From Pseudomonas sp. G.S.17 (GTDB taxonomy: Bacteria > Pseudomonadota > Gammaproteobacteria > Pseudomonadales > Pseudomonadaceae), in the NCBI RefSeq assembly GCF_038096165.1, contig NZ_CP151076.1, positions 5,143,501 through 5,207,500 of the forward strand: a stretch of DNA of 64,000 nucleotides, given 5' to 3'. This document shows positions 9,981 to 19,344 of this stretch, piece after piece (the first letter of the stretch is position 1; each line of letters begins with the position of its first letter). A program made the position numbers and the translations under genes. The notes beneath the pieces were generated by a model. The model was not told the origin of the DNA and made no database searches. It worked only from the letters and a program-made list of their open reading frames with translations.

Positions 9981-11018
9981 ATGGATTATCGCCAACTCGG
10001 CAGAACCGATCTCAACGTCAGCGCAATCTGCCTTGGCACCATGACCTGGGGCGAGCAAAACAGCGAAGCTGAAGCCTTTGCCCAGATCGAACGTGCCAAA
10101 ACGGCTGGGATCAATTTCCTCGATACCGCCGAGATGTACCCCGTCCCGCCAAAGCCGGAAACCTACGCCAGCACCGAGCGCATCATCGGCAACTGGTTCA
10201 AGAAACAGGGCGACCGCGCCGACTGGATCCTGGCCAGCAAGATCGCCGGCCCCGGCAACGCCATCGAACATATTCGCGGCGGCAATCTCAAGCACAACCG
10301 CGAACACATTGTTGCCGCCCTCGACGCCAGCCTGGCGCGCCTGCAGACCGATTACCTGGATCTGTACCAGCTGCACTGGCCGGAACGCAGCACCAATTTC
10401 TTCGGCAAGCTGGGCTACACCCATTCCGATGAAGACTTCACCCCTCTGGAAGAAACCCTCGAAGCGCTGGACGAACAGGTCAAGGCTGGCAAGATTCGCC
10501 ACATCGGCCTGTCCAACGAAACGCCGTGGGGCACCATGAAGTTTCTGCAACTGGCCGACAGCCGCGGCTGGCCTCGTGCGGTGTCGATCCAGAACCCGTA
10601 CAACCTGCTCAACCGCAGCTTCGAAGTCGGCCTGGCGGAAGTCGCGATTCGCGAACAGTGCGGCCTGCTGGCTTATTCGCCACTGGCGTTCGGCATACTC
10701 TCAGGCAAGTACGAAGGTGGCGCGCGTCCGGCCAAAGGTCGTCTGAGTCTCTACAGCCGCTTCACACGCTATTTCAACCCGCAATCCGAGGCAGCGTGCA
10801 GTCGTTACGTGGCTTTGGCCCGTGAGCACGGCCTGGAGCCGACACAGATGGCGCTGGCATTTGTTACCCGCCAGCCTTTCGTGACCAGCAACATCATCGG
10901 CGCCACCACGCTTGAGCAACTGGACAGCAACATCGCCAGTTTCGAGCTTGAGCTGTCCGAAGAAGTGCTGGCCGGGATCGAGGCGATCCATAAGGATCAT
11001 CCGAATCCTGCGCCGTAA
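9981..11018 (+). CDS. NADP(H)-dependent aldo-keto reductase, Tas family
   Basis: A 345-residue aldo-keto reductase TIM barrel similar to E. coli Tas. Catalytic tetrad positions are seen in NFLDTAEMYP (Asp, Tyr), the Lys of ILASKI and the His of LYQLHWPER. The cofactor-binding end is SNIIGATTLEQLDSNI. The Tas subgroup typically carries a short PPKPET-type insertion after the catalytic Tyr, present here. The physiological substrate is unknown. The start ATG at 9981 has AAAGGAG upstream; the frame is open further upstream but without similarity. Confidence 0.9.
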   Translation: MDYRQLGRTDLNVSAICLGTMTWGEQNSEAEAFAQIERAKTAGINFLDTAEMYPVPPKPETYASTERIIGNWFKKQGDRADWILASKIAGPGNAIEHIRGGNLKHNREHIVAALDASLARLQTDYLDLYQLHWPERSTNFFGKLGYTHSDEDFTPLEETLEALDEQVKAGKIRHIGLSNETPWGTMKFLQLADSRGWPRAVSIQNPYNLLNRSFEVGLAEVAIREQCGLLAYSPLAFGILSGKYEGGARPAKGRLSLYSRFTRYFNPQSEAACSRYVALAREHGLEPTQMALAFVTRQPFVTSNIIGATTLEQLDSNIASFELELSEEVLAGIEAIHKDHPNPAP

Positions 11019-11036
11019 TCATTTTCGGACATTACT

Positions 11037-11127
11037 GTGGGAGCGAGCTTGCTCGCGAAGAGGCAGAACCATTCGCTGAATTATCCAGCGTCCGGCAATA
11101 AGCCTTCGCGAGCAAGCTCGCTCCCAC
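11037..11127. repeat. REP pair (GAGCGAGC family)
   Basis: Two inverted copies, GTGGGAGCGAGCTTGCTCGC and its complement, are separated by about 43 bp. They sit between convergent genes and form a typical Pseudomonas REP doublet. Confidence 0.8.
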
Positions 11128-11141
11128 CATCACACTCCCCA

Positions 11142-12278
11142 TCACAGACTGCGCGCCACAATCTCTTTCATGATTTCGTTGGTGCCCGCATAAATCCGCT
11201 GCACCCTCGCATCCGCCCACGCCCTGGCGATCGGGTATTCCCACATGAAACCGTAGCCGCCATGCAGCTGCACGCATTCGTCGAGCACCTTGCATTGCAG
11301 GTCGGTGGTCCAGTATTTCGCCATCGCCGCAGTTGGCACATCCAGTTTCCCCTCCAGATGCAGCTCCAGACAGCGATCGACAAACACCCGGCCGATCTGC
11401 ACCTCAGTGGCGATTTCCGCCAGCTTGAAGCGGGTGTTCTGGAAATCAGCAATCGCCTTGCCGAACGCCTTGCGCTCACGGGTGTATTCCAGCGTCCATT
11501 GCAGCGCAGCTTCAGCCGATGCCAACGCGCCAACCGCCACGGTCAAACGCTCCTGCGGCAATTCCTGCATCAAATAGGCGAAGCCCATTCCGGCCTGACC
11601 GAGCAGGTTTTCCTTGGGCACGCGAACATCCTGAAAGAACAACTCCGACGTGTCCTGAGCCTTCATTCCGACTTTCTCAAGACGTTTACCCTTGGCGAAA
11701 CCCGGCGTGTCCGCCTCAACCAAAAACAGACTGGTGCCTTTCGCGCCAGCCTTGGGGTCGGTCTTGGCGACGACGATCACCAGGTCCGCCAGATAACCGT
11801 TGGTGATGAAGGTTTTCGAGCCGTTGATCACGTATTCATCGCCGTCCAGCACAGCGGTGGTTTTCACGCCTTGCAGGTCGGAGCCAGCGCCGGGTTCAGT
11901 CATGGCGATGGCCGTGACCATTTCACCTGATACCAGTTTCGGCAGATATTTCAGCTTCAGCGCTTCGCTGCCGTAATGCAGGATGTAAGGCGCGACGATG
12001 TCCGAATGCAGGGAAAATCCGATGCCGGTCAAACCCAGGCGTCCGATTTCTTCGATCACCACGGCACTGTAGAGAAAGTCCGCCGCCATGCCGCCGTACT
12101 CTTCCGGCAGATGCGAGCACAGCATCCCCTGCTCGCCCGCCTTGCTCCAGAGCTGGCGATCGATATAGCCCTGCTTCTCCCATTGAGCATGGAAAGGCAC
12201 GGCCTCCTGCTCAAGAAACTTGCGCACGCTGTCGCGAAAAAGTTCGTGCTCTGAGCTGAACAGGGTTCTGGGAATCAT
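11142..12278 (-). CDS. Acyl-CoA dehydrogenase, long-chain/isovaleryl-like type
   Basis: A 378-residue FAD-dependent acyl-CoA dehydrogenase. Visible motifs are AMTEPGAGSDLQGVKTTA (flavin/substrate loop), FITNGYLADLV, ERKAFGKAIADFQ, QLHGGYGFMWEYP and IYAGTNEIM. The usual C-terminal catalytic Glu of the medium-chain type (EGT) is replaced by AGT. The Glu of LPQERL probably acts as the base, as in LCAD and isovaleryl-CoA dehydrogenases. The start is the ATG at 12278 with AGGTG upstream; the longer open frame has no similarity. A divergent DJ-1/AraC-type regulator may control it. Confidence 0.9.
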   Translation of the reverse strand: MIPRTLFSSEHELFRDSVRKFLEQEAVPFHAQWEKQGYIDRQLWSKAGEQGMLCSHLPEEYGGMAADFLYSAVVIEEIGRLGLTGIGFSLHSDIVAPYILHYGSEALKLKYLPKLVSGEMVTAIAMTEPGAGSDLQGVKTTAVLDGDEYVINGSKTFITNGYLADLVIVVAKTDPKAGAKGTSLFLVEADTPGFAKGKRLEKVGMKAQDTSELFFQDVRVPKENLLGQAGMGFAYLMQELPQERLTVAVGALASAEAALQWTLEYTRERKAFGKAIADFQNTRFKLAEIATEVQIGRVFVDRCLELHLEGKLDVPTAAMAKYWTTDLQCKVLDECVQLHGGYGFMWEYPIARAWADARVQRIYAGTNEIMKEIVARSL

Positions 12279-12420
12279 GCGGCACCTGAAGGATGAGAAA
12301 GGCGGGATTGGCTTGCAGAGCCTATGCCCATGAAGCGAGCGAGGACACTGGACACATCCGACAAAAAATAAGACGATCCAGCCACTGCTTGACCACTTTC
12401 CCATATAAGAACAACAGAAT

Positions 12421-13416
12421 ATGTCGACTCAATCCTCCGCCCCGCTGCGGCGTATCAGCATTCTGGCCATTGATGGGGTGTTCGCCTCGACCCTGATGCA
12501 GGCCAAGGACTTTTTCCATGTCGCCAGCCTGCGCTACAGCAAACAGCTGGGTCAGGGCCGGACGCCTGCGTTCGAAACCCGCCTGGTCAGCCCGGACGGC
12601 AAGTCCGTGCGCAGCTTCAGCGACGTCATCCTGACGGTCGACGGCGATCTTGCCCAAAGCGATGTGATCGTGATCCCGGCGTTCTGGGATGACTTTGATG
12701 CGTTGCGTGAGCGTTATCCGCAAATCCTTCCCTGGCTGCGTGAGCAACATGCCAATGGTGCGGTCTTGTGCGGCGAAGCCAGTGGCGTGTTCTGGCTGGC
12801 CGAATCGGGCTTGCTGGATGGCAAGGAAGCGACCACTTACTGGCGTTTCTTCGAGCAATTCAGTCAGCGTTTTCCCAATGTCTTGCTCAATCAGGAGAAA
12901 CACCTGACAGACGCTGACAACCTGTATTGCGCAGGCGGGACTACGTCGGCCTGTGATCTTTATATTTACCTGATCGAGCGATTCTGCGGCGCCAACGTCG
13001 CCCAGGCCGTGGCGAGGGACATTCTGTATGAAGTGCAGCGCAATTATTCGCCGGGACGTATGGGATTTGGCGGCCAGAAGCTGCACCAGGACGTGATGAT
13101 CCTGCAGATCCAGCATTGGCTGGAAGAGCACTTCGCCGACAAGTTTCGTTTTGAGGATGTCGCCCGGGAACACGGCATGAGCATTCGCAACTTCATGCGC
13201 CGCTTCCAGAGCGCGACGGGCGACAAGCCGCTGCATTACCTGCAACGCCTTCGCATCGAAACTGCCAAGGGCCTGCTCTCCGGAACCCGCAAAAGCATCA
13301 AGACGATCAGTTATGAGGTGGGCTACGACGACGCGAGCTTTTTCGCGAGACTGTTTCGTCAGCACACAGAGTTGTCACCGAATCAGTATCGGCAGCAGTT
13401 TCAGCAGGCGGCCTGA
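12421..13416 (+). CDS. GlxA-type AraC-family transcriptional regulator (DJ-1/PfpI plus HTH)
   Basis: A 331-residue regulator. Residues about 10-195 form a DJ-1/PfpI-like (class I glutamine amidotransferase fold) domain with a nucleophile-elbow segment AVLCGEASGVFWLAESG. Residues about 230-328 are an AraC/XylS DNA-binding domain (FRFEDVAREHGMSIRNFMRRF and ISYEVGYDDASFFARLFR). It is divergent from the acyl-CoA dehydrogenase gene with a 142-bp shared gap, so it plausibly regulates that gene. The ligand is unknown. Confidence 0.88.
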   Translation: MSTQSSAPLRRISILAIDGVFASTLMQAKDFFHVASLRYSKQLGQGRTPAFETRLVSPDGKSVRSFSDVILTVDGDLAQSDVIVIPAFWDDFDALRERYPQILPWLREQHANGAVLCGEASGVFWLAESGLLDGKEATTYWRFFEQFSQRFPNVLLNQEKHLTDADNLYCAGGTTSACDLYIYLIERFCGANVAQAVARDILYEVQRNYSPGRMGFGGQKLHQDVMILQIQHWLEEHFADKFRFEDVAREHGMSIRNFMRRFQSATGDKPLHYLQRLRIETAKGLLSGTRKSIKTISYEVGYDDASFFARLFRQHTELSPNQYRQQFQQAA

Positions 13417-13432
13417 GCGGCCTGCTGAAACT
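13397..13432. repeat. Perfect 13-bp inverted repeat over a stop codon
   Basis: AGTTTCAGCAGGC and its complement are separated by 10 nt, with the TGA of the AraC-type gene in the loop. It lies between convergent genes and lacks a T-run, so it may be a factor-dependent or transcript-stabilising hairpin rather than an intrinsic terminator. Confidence 0.5.
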
Positions 13433-13441
13433 GTAGGACCG

Positions 13442-14536
13442 TCAGGGCTTATGCGCCCGCGACAGGAACTCGTGGGACTGCATTTCCAGCAGGCGGCTGA
13501 GCGTGCGCTGGAACTCGAAGTTCAGGCGTCCGCCGGTATACAGGTCCTTGAGTTCGACCTCAGCCGAGATGATCAGCTTGACGTTGCGGTCGTAGAACTC
13601 GTCGACCATGTTGATGAAACGGCGAGCGATGTCGTCGGTGGTAACGTTCATCTGCTCAACGCCACTGATCAGCACGGCATGGAAAATCTTGCCCAGTTCG
13701 ATGTAGTCGTTCTGGCTGCGCGGTCCGTCGCACAGCTCGCGGAAATCGAACCAGGCCACGTCGTCACAGGTACGAACGGCGCGGATTTCGCGGTTCTCGA
13801 TCATCAGCACATCATTTTCGATGGCTTTGGTGCATTCCGGCGTCAGGGCGCGGAAGCTTTTGCGTAGGCTTTCCTGAGCAGCTTCATCCAGAGGAAAGTG
13901 GAACAACTCGGCTTGCTCAAGATGGCGTAACCGATAATCCACGCCGCTGTCGACGTTGACGATCTCGGTGTTCAGCTTGATCAGGGCAATCGCCGGCAGG
14001 AAACGCGCACGTTGCAGGCCGTCTTTATAGAGACCGTCCGGGACGATGTTCGAGGTGGCAACCAGAGTCACGCCATTCTTGAACAGCTCTTCCATCAGCG
14101 TGCCGAGGATCATGGCGTCGGTGATATCCGAGACGAAAAATTCATCGAAACAGATGACTCGCGCTTCATCGGAAAAACGCTTGGCGATGATCGTCAGCGG
14201 GTTCCGTTCGCCCTTGAGGGTGCGCATTTCTTCGTGGACGCGCTTCATGAAGCGGTGGAAGTGGGTGCGAACCTTGTCGTCGAACGGCAAGGCTTCGAAG
14301 AAGGTGTCGACCAGATAAGTCTTGCCCCGCCCTACGCCGCCCCAGAAGTACAAACCCTTGACCGGAGCCTGTTCTTTCTTGCCGAACAACTTGCCGAACA
14401 TGCCCGGCTTGCTGGTGTGCGCGGCGATCAGGTCGTCGTACAAACGCTGCAAATGGCGCACGGCGGTTTCCTGCGCGGCGTCATGGAAAAAGTCGGGGCG
14501 CTTCAGATCTGCTTGATATCGTTCTAGGGGGGTCAT
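13442..14536 (-). CDS. zapE: Cell division ATPase ZapE (AFG1-like)
   Basis: A 364-residue AFG1/ZapE family P-loop ATPase. Walker A is GGVGRGKTYLVD (about residues 66-77), Walker B is VICFDEFFVSD, and ATSNIVPDGLY is the sensor-like segment. In E. coli ZapE binds FtsZ and destabilises the Z-ring under low oxygen or stress. The ATG at 14536 is chosen; an in-frame TTG four codons earlier is possible because no clear ribosome-binding site distinguishes them. Confidence 0.9.
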   Translation of the reverse strand: MTPLERYQADLKRPDFFHDAAQETAVRHLQRLYDDLIAAHTSKPGMFGKLFGKKEQAPVKGLYFWGGVGRGKTYLVDTFFEALPFDDKVRTHFHRFMKRVHEEMRTLKGERNPLTIIAKRFSDEARVICFDEFFVSDITDAMILGTLMEELFKNGVTLVATSNIVPDGLYKDGLQRARFLPAIALIKLNTEIVNVDSGVDYRLRHLEQAELFHFPLDEAAQESLRKSFRALTPECTKAIENDVLMIENREIRAVRTCDDVAWFDFRELCDGPRSQNDYIELGKIFHAVLISGVEQMNVTTDDIARRFINMVDEFYDRNVKLIISAEVELKDLYTGGRLNFEFQRTLSRLLEMQSHEFLSRAHKP

Positions 14537-14553
14537 ATTCGTTAGCAAGGCAA

Positions 14554-14585
14554 CAAAAACGGGCCGTCACTGTAGCGACGGCCCG
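14554..14585 (-). terminator. trpS intrinsic terminator
   Basis: CGGGCCGTC/GACGGCCCG hairpin followed on the minus strand by TTTTTG, directly after trpS. Confidence 0.8.
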
Positions 14586-14597
14586 GCAGAATGGCAA

Positions 14598-15947
14598 TCA
14601 ATCCTGTTGCGGGGTCAGCGCCGCTTTCAGGCTTTCGATGGCTGCATCCCGAGCCGTGGCGTCGGCAAATGCCGGGCTGTCGGCCACACATTGGCCATCA
14701 AGCCACAAAGTGAAGCTATCGCCTTCAGCACGAACGTCGAGTGCGCCGCCCTGCTGCAACTGTTTGCTGGCGGCGCCTGCAGCCTTGCCGTCGGCAAAAT
14801 TGCGCGACAACAACAGCTGTTCGCCATCGGCGGCGAGCAGACGGAAGCGGAAGCTGCCATCGTCTTCACGGAAGCTGACGAAGCGCGCGCCTTTGGCGGC
14901 TTTTTTCTTCCCGGCGGTCGCCACCTGAACGTTGCTGCGGAACGAGCGCAGGCCGACGGCTTCGCGCAGTTCGCCAAGGAACGGCGTCGCGACGCTGCGG
15001 GCCTTCGCGGCACCGGCGAGCAGAATGTCTTCCAGATCGGCCGGACGTTCGATCAGGCGATGGTAGTTTTCCCGCGCTTCGCCCAGCTGACTGTCCAGCA
15101 GGGTGAACAAGCGATTCTTCGCCTCGCCCCAGCCCAGGCCCTGCAACAGCTCGGAACGGAACTCAGCGTTCTGCTCAGGCGTTGCGAAGGCCTGATAGAG
15201 GGTGAACAGGTGCGAGTTGTCCGGATCCTTGGCTTCGCCCGGCGCACGGGAGTCGGTGACGATGCGCGAAATCGCGTCTTTCATCTCTTTGGCATTGCTG
15301 AACAACGGGATCGTGTTGTCGTAGCTTTTCGACATCTTGCGCCCGTCCAGACCCGGCAGCGTGGCAACGCTTTCCTCGATCAGGGCTTCGGGCATGACGA
15401 AAAATTCCTTGCCCTGGCCGAACAGGTGATTGAAGCGCTGGCCGATATCACGGGCCATTTCCACGTGCTGGATCTGGTCGCGACCGACCGGCACCTTATG
15501 GGCGTTGAACATGAGGATGTCCGCCGCCATCAGCACCGGGTAGCTGTACAAGCCCATGGTGATGCCGGCGTCCGGGTCTTCGCCGGTCTCGACGTTCTTG
15601 TCCACCGACGCCTTGTAAGCGTGAGCGCGGTTGAGCAGGCCCTTGGCCGCCACGCAGGTCAGCAGCCAGGTCAGCTCCGGGATTTCCGGGATGTCGGACT
15701 GGCGATAAAACGTAACGCGGTCAACGTCCAAGCCAGCAGCCAGCCAGGTCGCGGCGATTTCCAGACGCGAGCGCTGAATGCGCAGCGGGTCATCGCATTT
15801 GATCAAGGCGTGGTAGTCAGCCAGAAAGTAGAACGAATCGGCACCGCTCTCGCGGCTGGCAACGATGGCCGGGCGAATCGCGCCCGCGTAGTTGCCCAAG
15901 TGAGGTGTGCCGGTGGTGGTGATACCGGTCAGGATACGAGTGGTCAT
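14598..15947 (-). CDS. trpS: Tryptophanyl-tRNA synthetase with C-terminal extension
   Basis: A 449-residue class I synthetase that charges tRNA-Trp. The HIGH-type motif is TPHLGN (residues 14-19) and KMSKS lies near residue 205. The usual bacterial catalytic and anticodon-binding core is about 330-340 residues. Here about 105 further residues follow a lysine/alanine-rich linker (GKKKAAKGA). This tail (SFRFRLLAADGEQLLLSRNF) looks like a YegP/DUF1508-type domain. From memory Pseudomonas enzymes of about 448 residues share this layout, so it is probably genus-wide rather than a new fusion. Confidence 0.95.
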   Translation of the reverse strand: MTTRILTGITTTGTPHLGNYAGAIRPAIVASRESGADSFYFLADYHALIKCDDPLRIQRSRLEIAATWLAAGLDVDRVTFYRQSDIPEIPELTWLLTCVAAKGLLNRAHAYKASVDKNVETGEDPDAGITMGLYSYPVLMAADILMFNAHKVPVGRDQIQHVEMARDIGQRFNHLFGQGKEFFVMPEALIEESVATLPGLDGRKMSKSYDNTIPLFSNAKEMKDAISRIVTDSRAPGEAKDPDNSHLFTLYQAFATPEQNAEFRSELLQGLGWGEAKNRLFTLLDSQLGEARENYHRLIERPADLEDILLAGAAKARSVATPFLGELREAVGLRSFRSNVQVATAGKKKAAKGARFVSFREDDGSFRFRLLAADGEQLLLSRNFADGKAAGAASKQLQQGGALDVRAEGDSFTLWLDGQCVADSPAFADATARDAAIESLKAALTPQQD

Positions 15948-15971
15948 GGCGGGTCGCTTATCGGGCTGTCA

Positions 15972-16601
15972 TCAATTCGAAAGGCGCGGCATGACCAGAT
16001 CCTTGAGATCAGTCAGCTTGCCGTGAAAAAAGTGTCCGCATTCTGCCACTTTCAGCAGCTCATGTGGACGCGGCAGCGCGGCGGACCAGTCATACACCAC
16101 TTGCGGATCGATGACTTCGTCGGTTTCCGGCTGGATCAGGGTCAGCGGGCAGTTCTGCGGCAACTGATCCTGTTCGCCCAGGCGCATGACCGCAGGCGCG
16201 ATCATGAACAGATGTTTCAGTTGCTCGCCACCGGCCTCAAGCCGCCCTCCCAGGGTTGCCGCGACGTAGCCGCCAAAGGAAAAACCGAACAAGGTGATCG
16301 GCAGGTCGGGCTGCTGCTCGCGCAACCAGCGGGCCACGGCGACAGCATCTTCGACTTCGCCGACACTGGCTTCGGAGGTGCCCGCGCTGGCGCCGACGCC
16401 GCGATAATTGAAGCGCAGGGTACTCAAGCCAGCGTCGCGAGCCGTGCGTTGCAGGGTCGAGACGACTTTATTGAGCATGGTGCCGCCCTGTACCGGGTTA
16501 GGATGGCAAATCAGCGCCAGGCCTTTGGCATCCGCCAGATCCAGGTAAAGCGCTTCGAGCTGGCCCACTGGGCCATCAATCAAAACAGGGGTTTCGCGCA
16601 T
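15972..16601 (-). CDS. Small alpha/beta hydrolase (COG2945-like)
   Basis: A 209-residue alpha/beta hydrolase. It has LALICHPNPVQGGTM (the HPxP-x-x-GG oxyanion region), the nucleophile elbow GFSFGG, an acid candidate in ETDEVIDP and the catalytic His in CGHFFHG. The substrate is unknown. The ATG at 16601 is used, but an upstream in-frame TTG lies better spaced from GGAG, so the protein may be two residues longer. Confidence 0.83.
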   Translation of the reverse strand: MRETPVLIDGPVGQLEALYLDLADAKGLALICHPNPVQGGTMLNKVVSTLQRTARDAGLSTLRFNYRGVGASAGTSEASVGEVEDAVAVARWLREQQPDLPITLFGFSFGGYVAATLGGRLEAGGEQLKHLFMIAPAVMRLGEQDQLPQNCPLTLIQPETDEVIDPQVVYDWSAALPRPHELLKVAECGHFFHGKLTDLKDLVMPRLSN

Positions 16602-16746
16602 GAGCAAAAATGAACTCCGTGACCTCGAATTGGGTCGACTCGTCTAGCTGATTGTCTGCCGGTTACGTATCCGTGAGCGTGTCGCGGTATACAGAGCAGG
16701 TTCGAGCCGTTAACGTAAAGCAAAGCCGTTTATAGAGGAAGGACTC

Positions 16747-17184
16747 GTGGAACACTCGCTCTTAGTTTGGTTGTTGCCGACCCTTGCGCTGGTCGCCGGT
16801 GTGGTTATCGGTTTCCTGGTCGCACGTCTGCTGCCCAACACCGCCCCCAACGGTACCCAGCGCCAGCTGGATGACGTTCAGGAGCGTTTCGACAATTATC
16901 AGAACGAGGTGGTCACTCACTTCAACAGTACGGCTAATCTGGTGCAAAAGCTGTCCCAGAGTTATCAGGAAGTCCAGGAACACCTCGCCGAGGGCGCCAA
17001 TCGTCTGGCCCTCGATGAACAGACCCGTCAGCGCCTGCTCGCTGCGCTGCACCCGGAAGCCAATACGATCCAGCGTGATCGTCTGACGCCGCCACGTACC
17101 GCAGCAGAGCCGCCAAAGGACTACGCCCCGAAAATGCCGAATTCTCCAGGCATGCTGGATGAGCATTACGGTCTGAAAAAGTAA
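16747..17184 (+). CDS. zapG: ZapG/YhcB family inner-membrane protein (DUF1043)
   Basis: A 145-residue protein with one N-terminal transmembrane helix (LLPTLALVAGVVIGFLVARLL). A coiled-coil stretch follows (about residues 38-95) and then a proline-rich tail. This matches YhcB/ZapG, which links envelope growth and division in E. coli. The start is GTG, preceded by AGAGGAAGGA. A strong terminator follows. From memory yhcB is also near zapE in E. coli. Confidence 0.88.
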   Translation: MEHSLLVWLLPTLALVAGVVIGFLVARLLPNTAPNGTQRQLDDVQERFDNYQNEVVTHFNSTANLVQKLSQSYQEVQEHLAEGANRLALDEQTRQRLLAALHPEANTIQRDRLTPPRTAAEPPKDYAPKMPNSPGMLDEHYGLKK

Positions 17185-17202
17185 TTCGCGACACGCTGCA
17201 CA

Positions 17203-17240
17203 CAAAAACCCCGCCATTGAGATGAATGGCGGGGTTTTTT
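17203..17240 (+). terminator. zapG intrinsic terminator
   Basis: AAACCCCGCCATT/AATGGCGGGGTTT stem with a 6-nt loop, followed by a T-run. Confidence 0.88.
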
Positions 17241-17278
17241 GTGGGCGTAGATTCGTTTTCTCCCGCCACATGGGATCC

Positions 17279-17368
17279 GTAGGACCGGCTTCAGCCGGGA
17301 GCTCATTCGTTCTGACGATACATTTGCTGCGAATCGACTCCCGCCCTCCCGGCTAAAGCCGGTCCTAC
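17279..17368. repeat. REP pair (TAGGACCGGCTTTAGCCGG family)
   Basis: Inverted copies GTAGGACCGGCTTCAGCCGG and CCGGCTAAAGCCGGTCCTAC are separated by about 44 bp. The same family recurs at 22543 and 60256. Confidence 0.8.
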
Positions 17369-17381
17369 GAGGTGTATCAAC

Positions 17382-17412
17382 AAAAAACCCGCCATCATCT
17401 GGCGGGTTTTTT
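17382..17412. terminator. Bidirectional terminator downstream of cysNC
   Basis: AAAAAACCCGCCA/TGGCGGGTTTTTT hairpin with A and T runs on both sides. It would terminate cysNC (-) and readthrough from zapG (+). Confidence 0.85.
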
Positions 17413-17433
17413 GTTACGGCGTCAGCTCAAGGA

Positions 17434-19332
17434 TCAGATCGCGCCACGGCTGCGCAGCAGTTCCAGCACTTGCTTGACGCTTTCTTCAAGGTTCAGCGAC
17501 TGCGTGTCGAGGACCAGATCGGCGTTGAGCGGCACGTCGTACGGGAAGGACTCACCGGGAATGTTGTCGCCATCGGCGGCATACAGGCCTTGTGGGTCAC
17601 GCTCGCGGCAGACGGTCGGCGACGCCTGGACGTAAACCGTCAGCAGACGATCAGCACCAATCAGCGACCTGGCCTGCTCGCGACCTTCGGCATCCGGCGC
17701 GACGAACGCTGCCAGCGTCAGCAGGCCCGCTTCGTTGAACTGACGCGCCACGTGAGCGGCACGACGCCAGTTCTCGGTACGCCCGGCACGATCCTGCGGC
17801 AGACCCTTGTTCAGGTCGTGACGCAGGTTCTGGCCGTCAAGCACGAACACCGCGCGCCCCATGTCGAACAGCTTGCGCTCGACCGCATAGGCCAAAGTGC
17901 TTTTACCTGCGCCGGAAAGGCCGCTGAACAGCACGGTGGCTGGTTGCTGGCCGAAGCGCTGGGCACGCTCTTCGGTCGCTACATGGGCTAGCTTGCCATG
18001 ATGATTGGCGCTGCTGCTGCCCACCGCTTTGGCGATGATCATGCCCGCCGCGACGGTGCCATTGGTCAAGCGATCAATGACGATGAACGAACCGGTGGTG
18101 CGATTGCTGTCGTAACCGTCCAGCGCGATAGGCGAATCAAGGCTGACCTTGACGCGACCAATCTCATTGAGCTGCAACGAACTGGCTGCGCCTTCTTCAA
18201 GCGTGTTCACATCGACGCGGTGCACGATGCTGGTGATCGAACCCGGCACGTAACTGGTTGCGCGCTTGATGTCGTATTTCTTGCCCGGCAACATCGGCTC
18301 TTCGGCCATCCACACCAACATGGCGTCGAACGCGTCGGAAACCTGCGGCACATTGTCGGCGTGTACCAACAGGTCGCCACGGGAAATATCGATCTCGTCT
18401 TCCATGGTCAGGGTGACTGCCTGACCAGGACCTGCGTGCTCCAGCTCACCTTCGAAGGTGACGATGGATTTCACGCGGCTGCTCTTGCCCGACGGCAGCA
18501 CGACGACTTCGTCGCCCTTGTGCACGATGCCGCTGGCCAGCGTGCCGGCGAAACCACGGAAGTTCAGGTTCGGACGGTTGACGTACTGCACCGGGAAACG
18601 CAGGTCGGTGTAGTTGCGGTCGTTGGCGATCTCGACGGTTTCGAGGATTTCCATCAGCGACTGGCCGGTGTACCAAGGCGAACGCTCGCTCTTGTTCACC
18701 ACGTTGTCGCCCTTGAGGGCCGACATTGGCACGAAGGCCATGGTCGTCGGTTTGAAGGCGATACCTTCGGCGAACTTCAGGTAATCAGCCTTGATCGACT
18801 CGAAAACGCTTTCGTCGAAGCCGTTGAGGTCCATCTTGTTGATCGCCACGACGATGTGCTTGATGCCCAGCAGCGAGGCAATAAAGCTGTGTCGCCGCGT
18901 CTGGGTCTGCACGCCGTAACGGGCGTCCACGAGAATGATCGCCAGGTCGCAGGTCGATGCGCCGGTGGCCATGTTGCGGGTGTACTGCTCGTGGCCCGGT
19001 GTATCGGCAATGATGAACTTGCGCTTGGCGGTGGAGAAATAGCGGTAAGCCACATCGATAGTGATGCCCTGCTCGCGCTCGGCCTGCAGGCCGTCGACCA
19101 GCAGCGCCAGATCCACGTCATCGCCGGTGGTGCCGGATTTCTTCGAATCGCGGGTGATGGCTTCCAGGTGATCTTCGTAGATCATCTTGGAGTCGTGCAG
19201 CAGACGCCCGATCAGCGTGCTCTTGCCGTCATCGACGTTGCCACAGGTAAGAAAGCGCAACATTTCCTTGCGTTCGTGCTGGCCCAGATAGGCGAGGATG
19301 TCCTCGCTGATCAATTCAGATTGATGCGACAT
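17434..19332 (-). CDS. cysNC: Bifunctional sulfate adenylyltransferase large subunit / APS kinase
   Basis: A 632-residue fusion for sulfate activation. Residues about 1-440 are the CysN GTPase (G1 [18 protein letters not shown]3 DTPGHEQY, G4 NKMD), which couples GTP hydrolysis to APS formation with CysD. Residues about 450-632 are APS kinase CysC with P-loop GLSGAGKST, yielding PAPS. It begins 12 nt after cysD. The fused form is usual in pseudomonads. Confidence 0.96.
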   Translation of the reverse strand: MSHQSELISEDILAYLGQHERKEMLRFLTCGNVDDGKSTLIGRLLHDSKMIYEDHLEAITRDSKKSGTTGDDVDLALLVDGLQAEREQGITIDVAYRYFSTAKRKFIIADTPGHEQYTRNMATGASTCDLAIILVDARYGVQTQTRRHSFIASLLGIKHIVVAINKMDLNGFDESVFESIKADYLKFAEGIAFKPTTMAFVPMSALKGDNVVNKSERSPWYTGQSLMEILETVEIANDRNYTDLRFPVQYVNRPNLNFRGFAGTLASGIVHKGDEVVVLPSGKSSRVKSIVTFEGELEHAGPGQAVTLTMEDEIDISRGDLLVHADNVPQVSDAFDAMLVWMAEEPMLPGKKYDIKRATSYVPGSITSIVHRVDVNTLEEGAASSLQLNEIGRVKVSLDSPIALDGYDSNRTTGSFIVIDRLTNGTVAAGMIIAKAVGSSSANHHGKLAHVATEERAQRFGQQPATVLFSGLSGAGKSTLAYAVERKLFDMGRAVFVLDGQNLRHDLNKGLPQDRAGRTENWRRAAHVARQFNEAGLLTLAAFVAPDAEGREQARSLIGADRLLTVYVQASPTVCRERDPQGLYAADGDNIPGESFPYDVPLNADLVLDTQSLNLEESVKQVLELLRSRGAI

Positions 19333-19344
19333 GTGACACCCCGT

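Noticed and set aside
14607..16613. A 668-codon open frame on the plus strand opposite trpS and the hydrolase
   Set aside because: It is antisense to two well-supported genes, has no recognisable domains, and is rich in Gln/Arg/His as expected of a GC-rich shadow frame.
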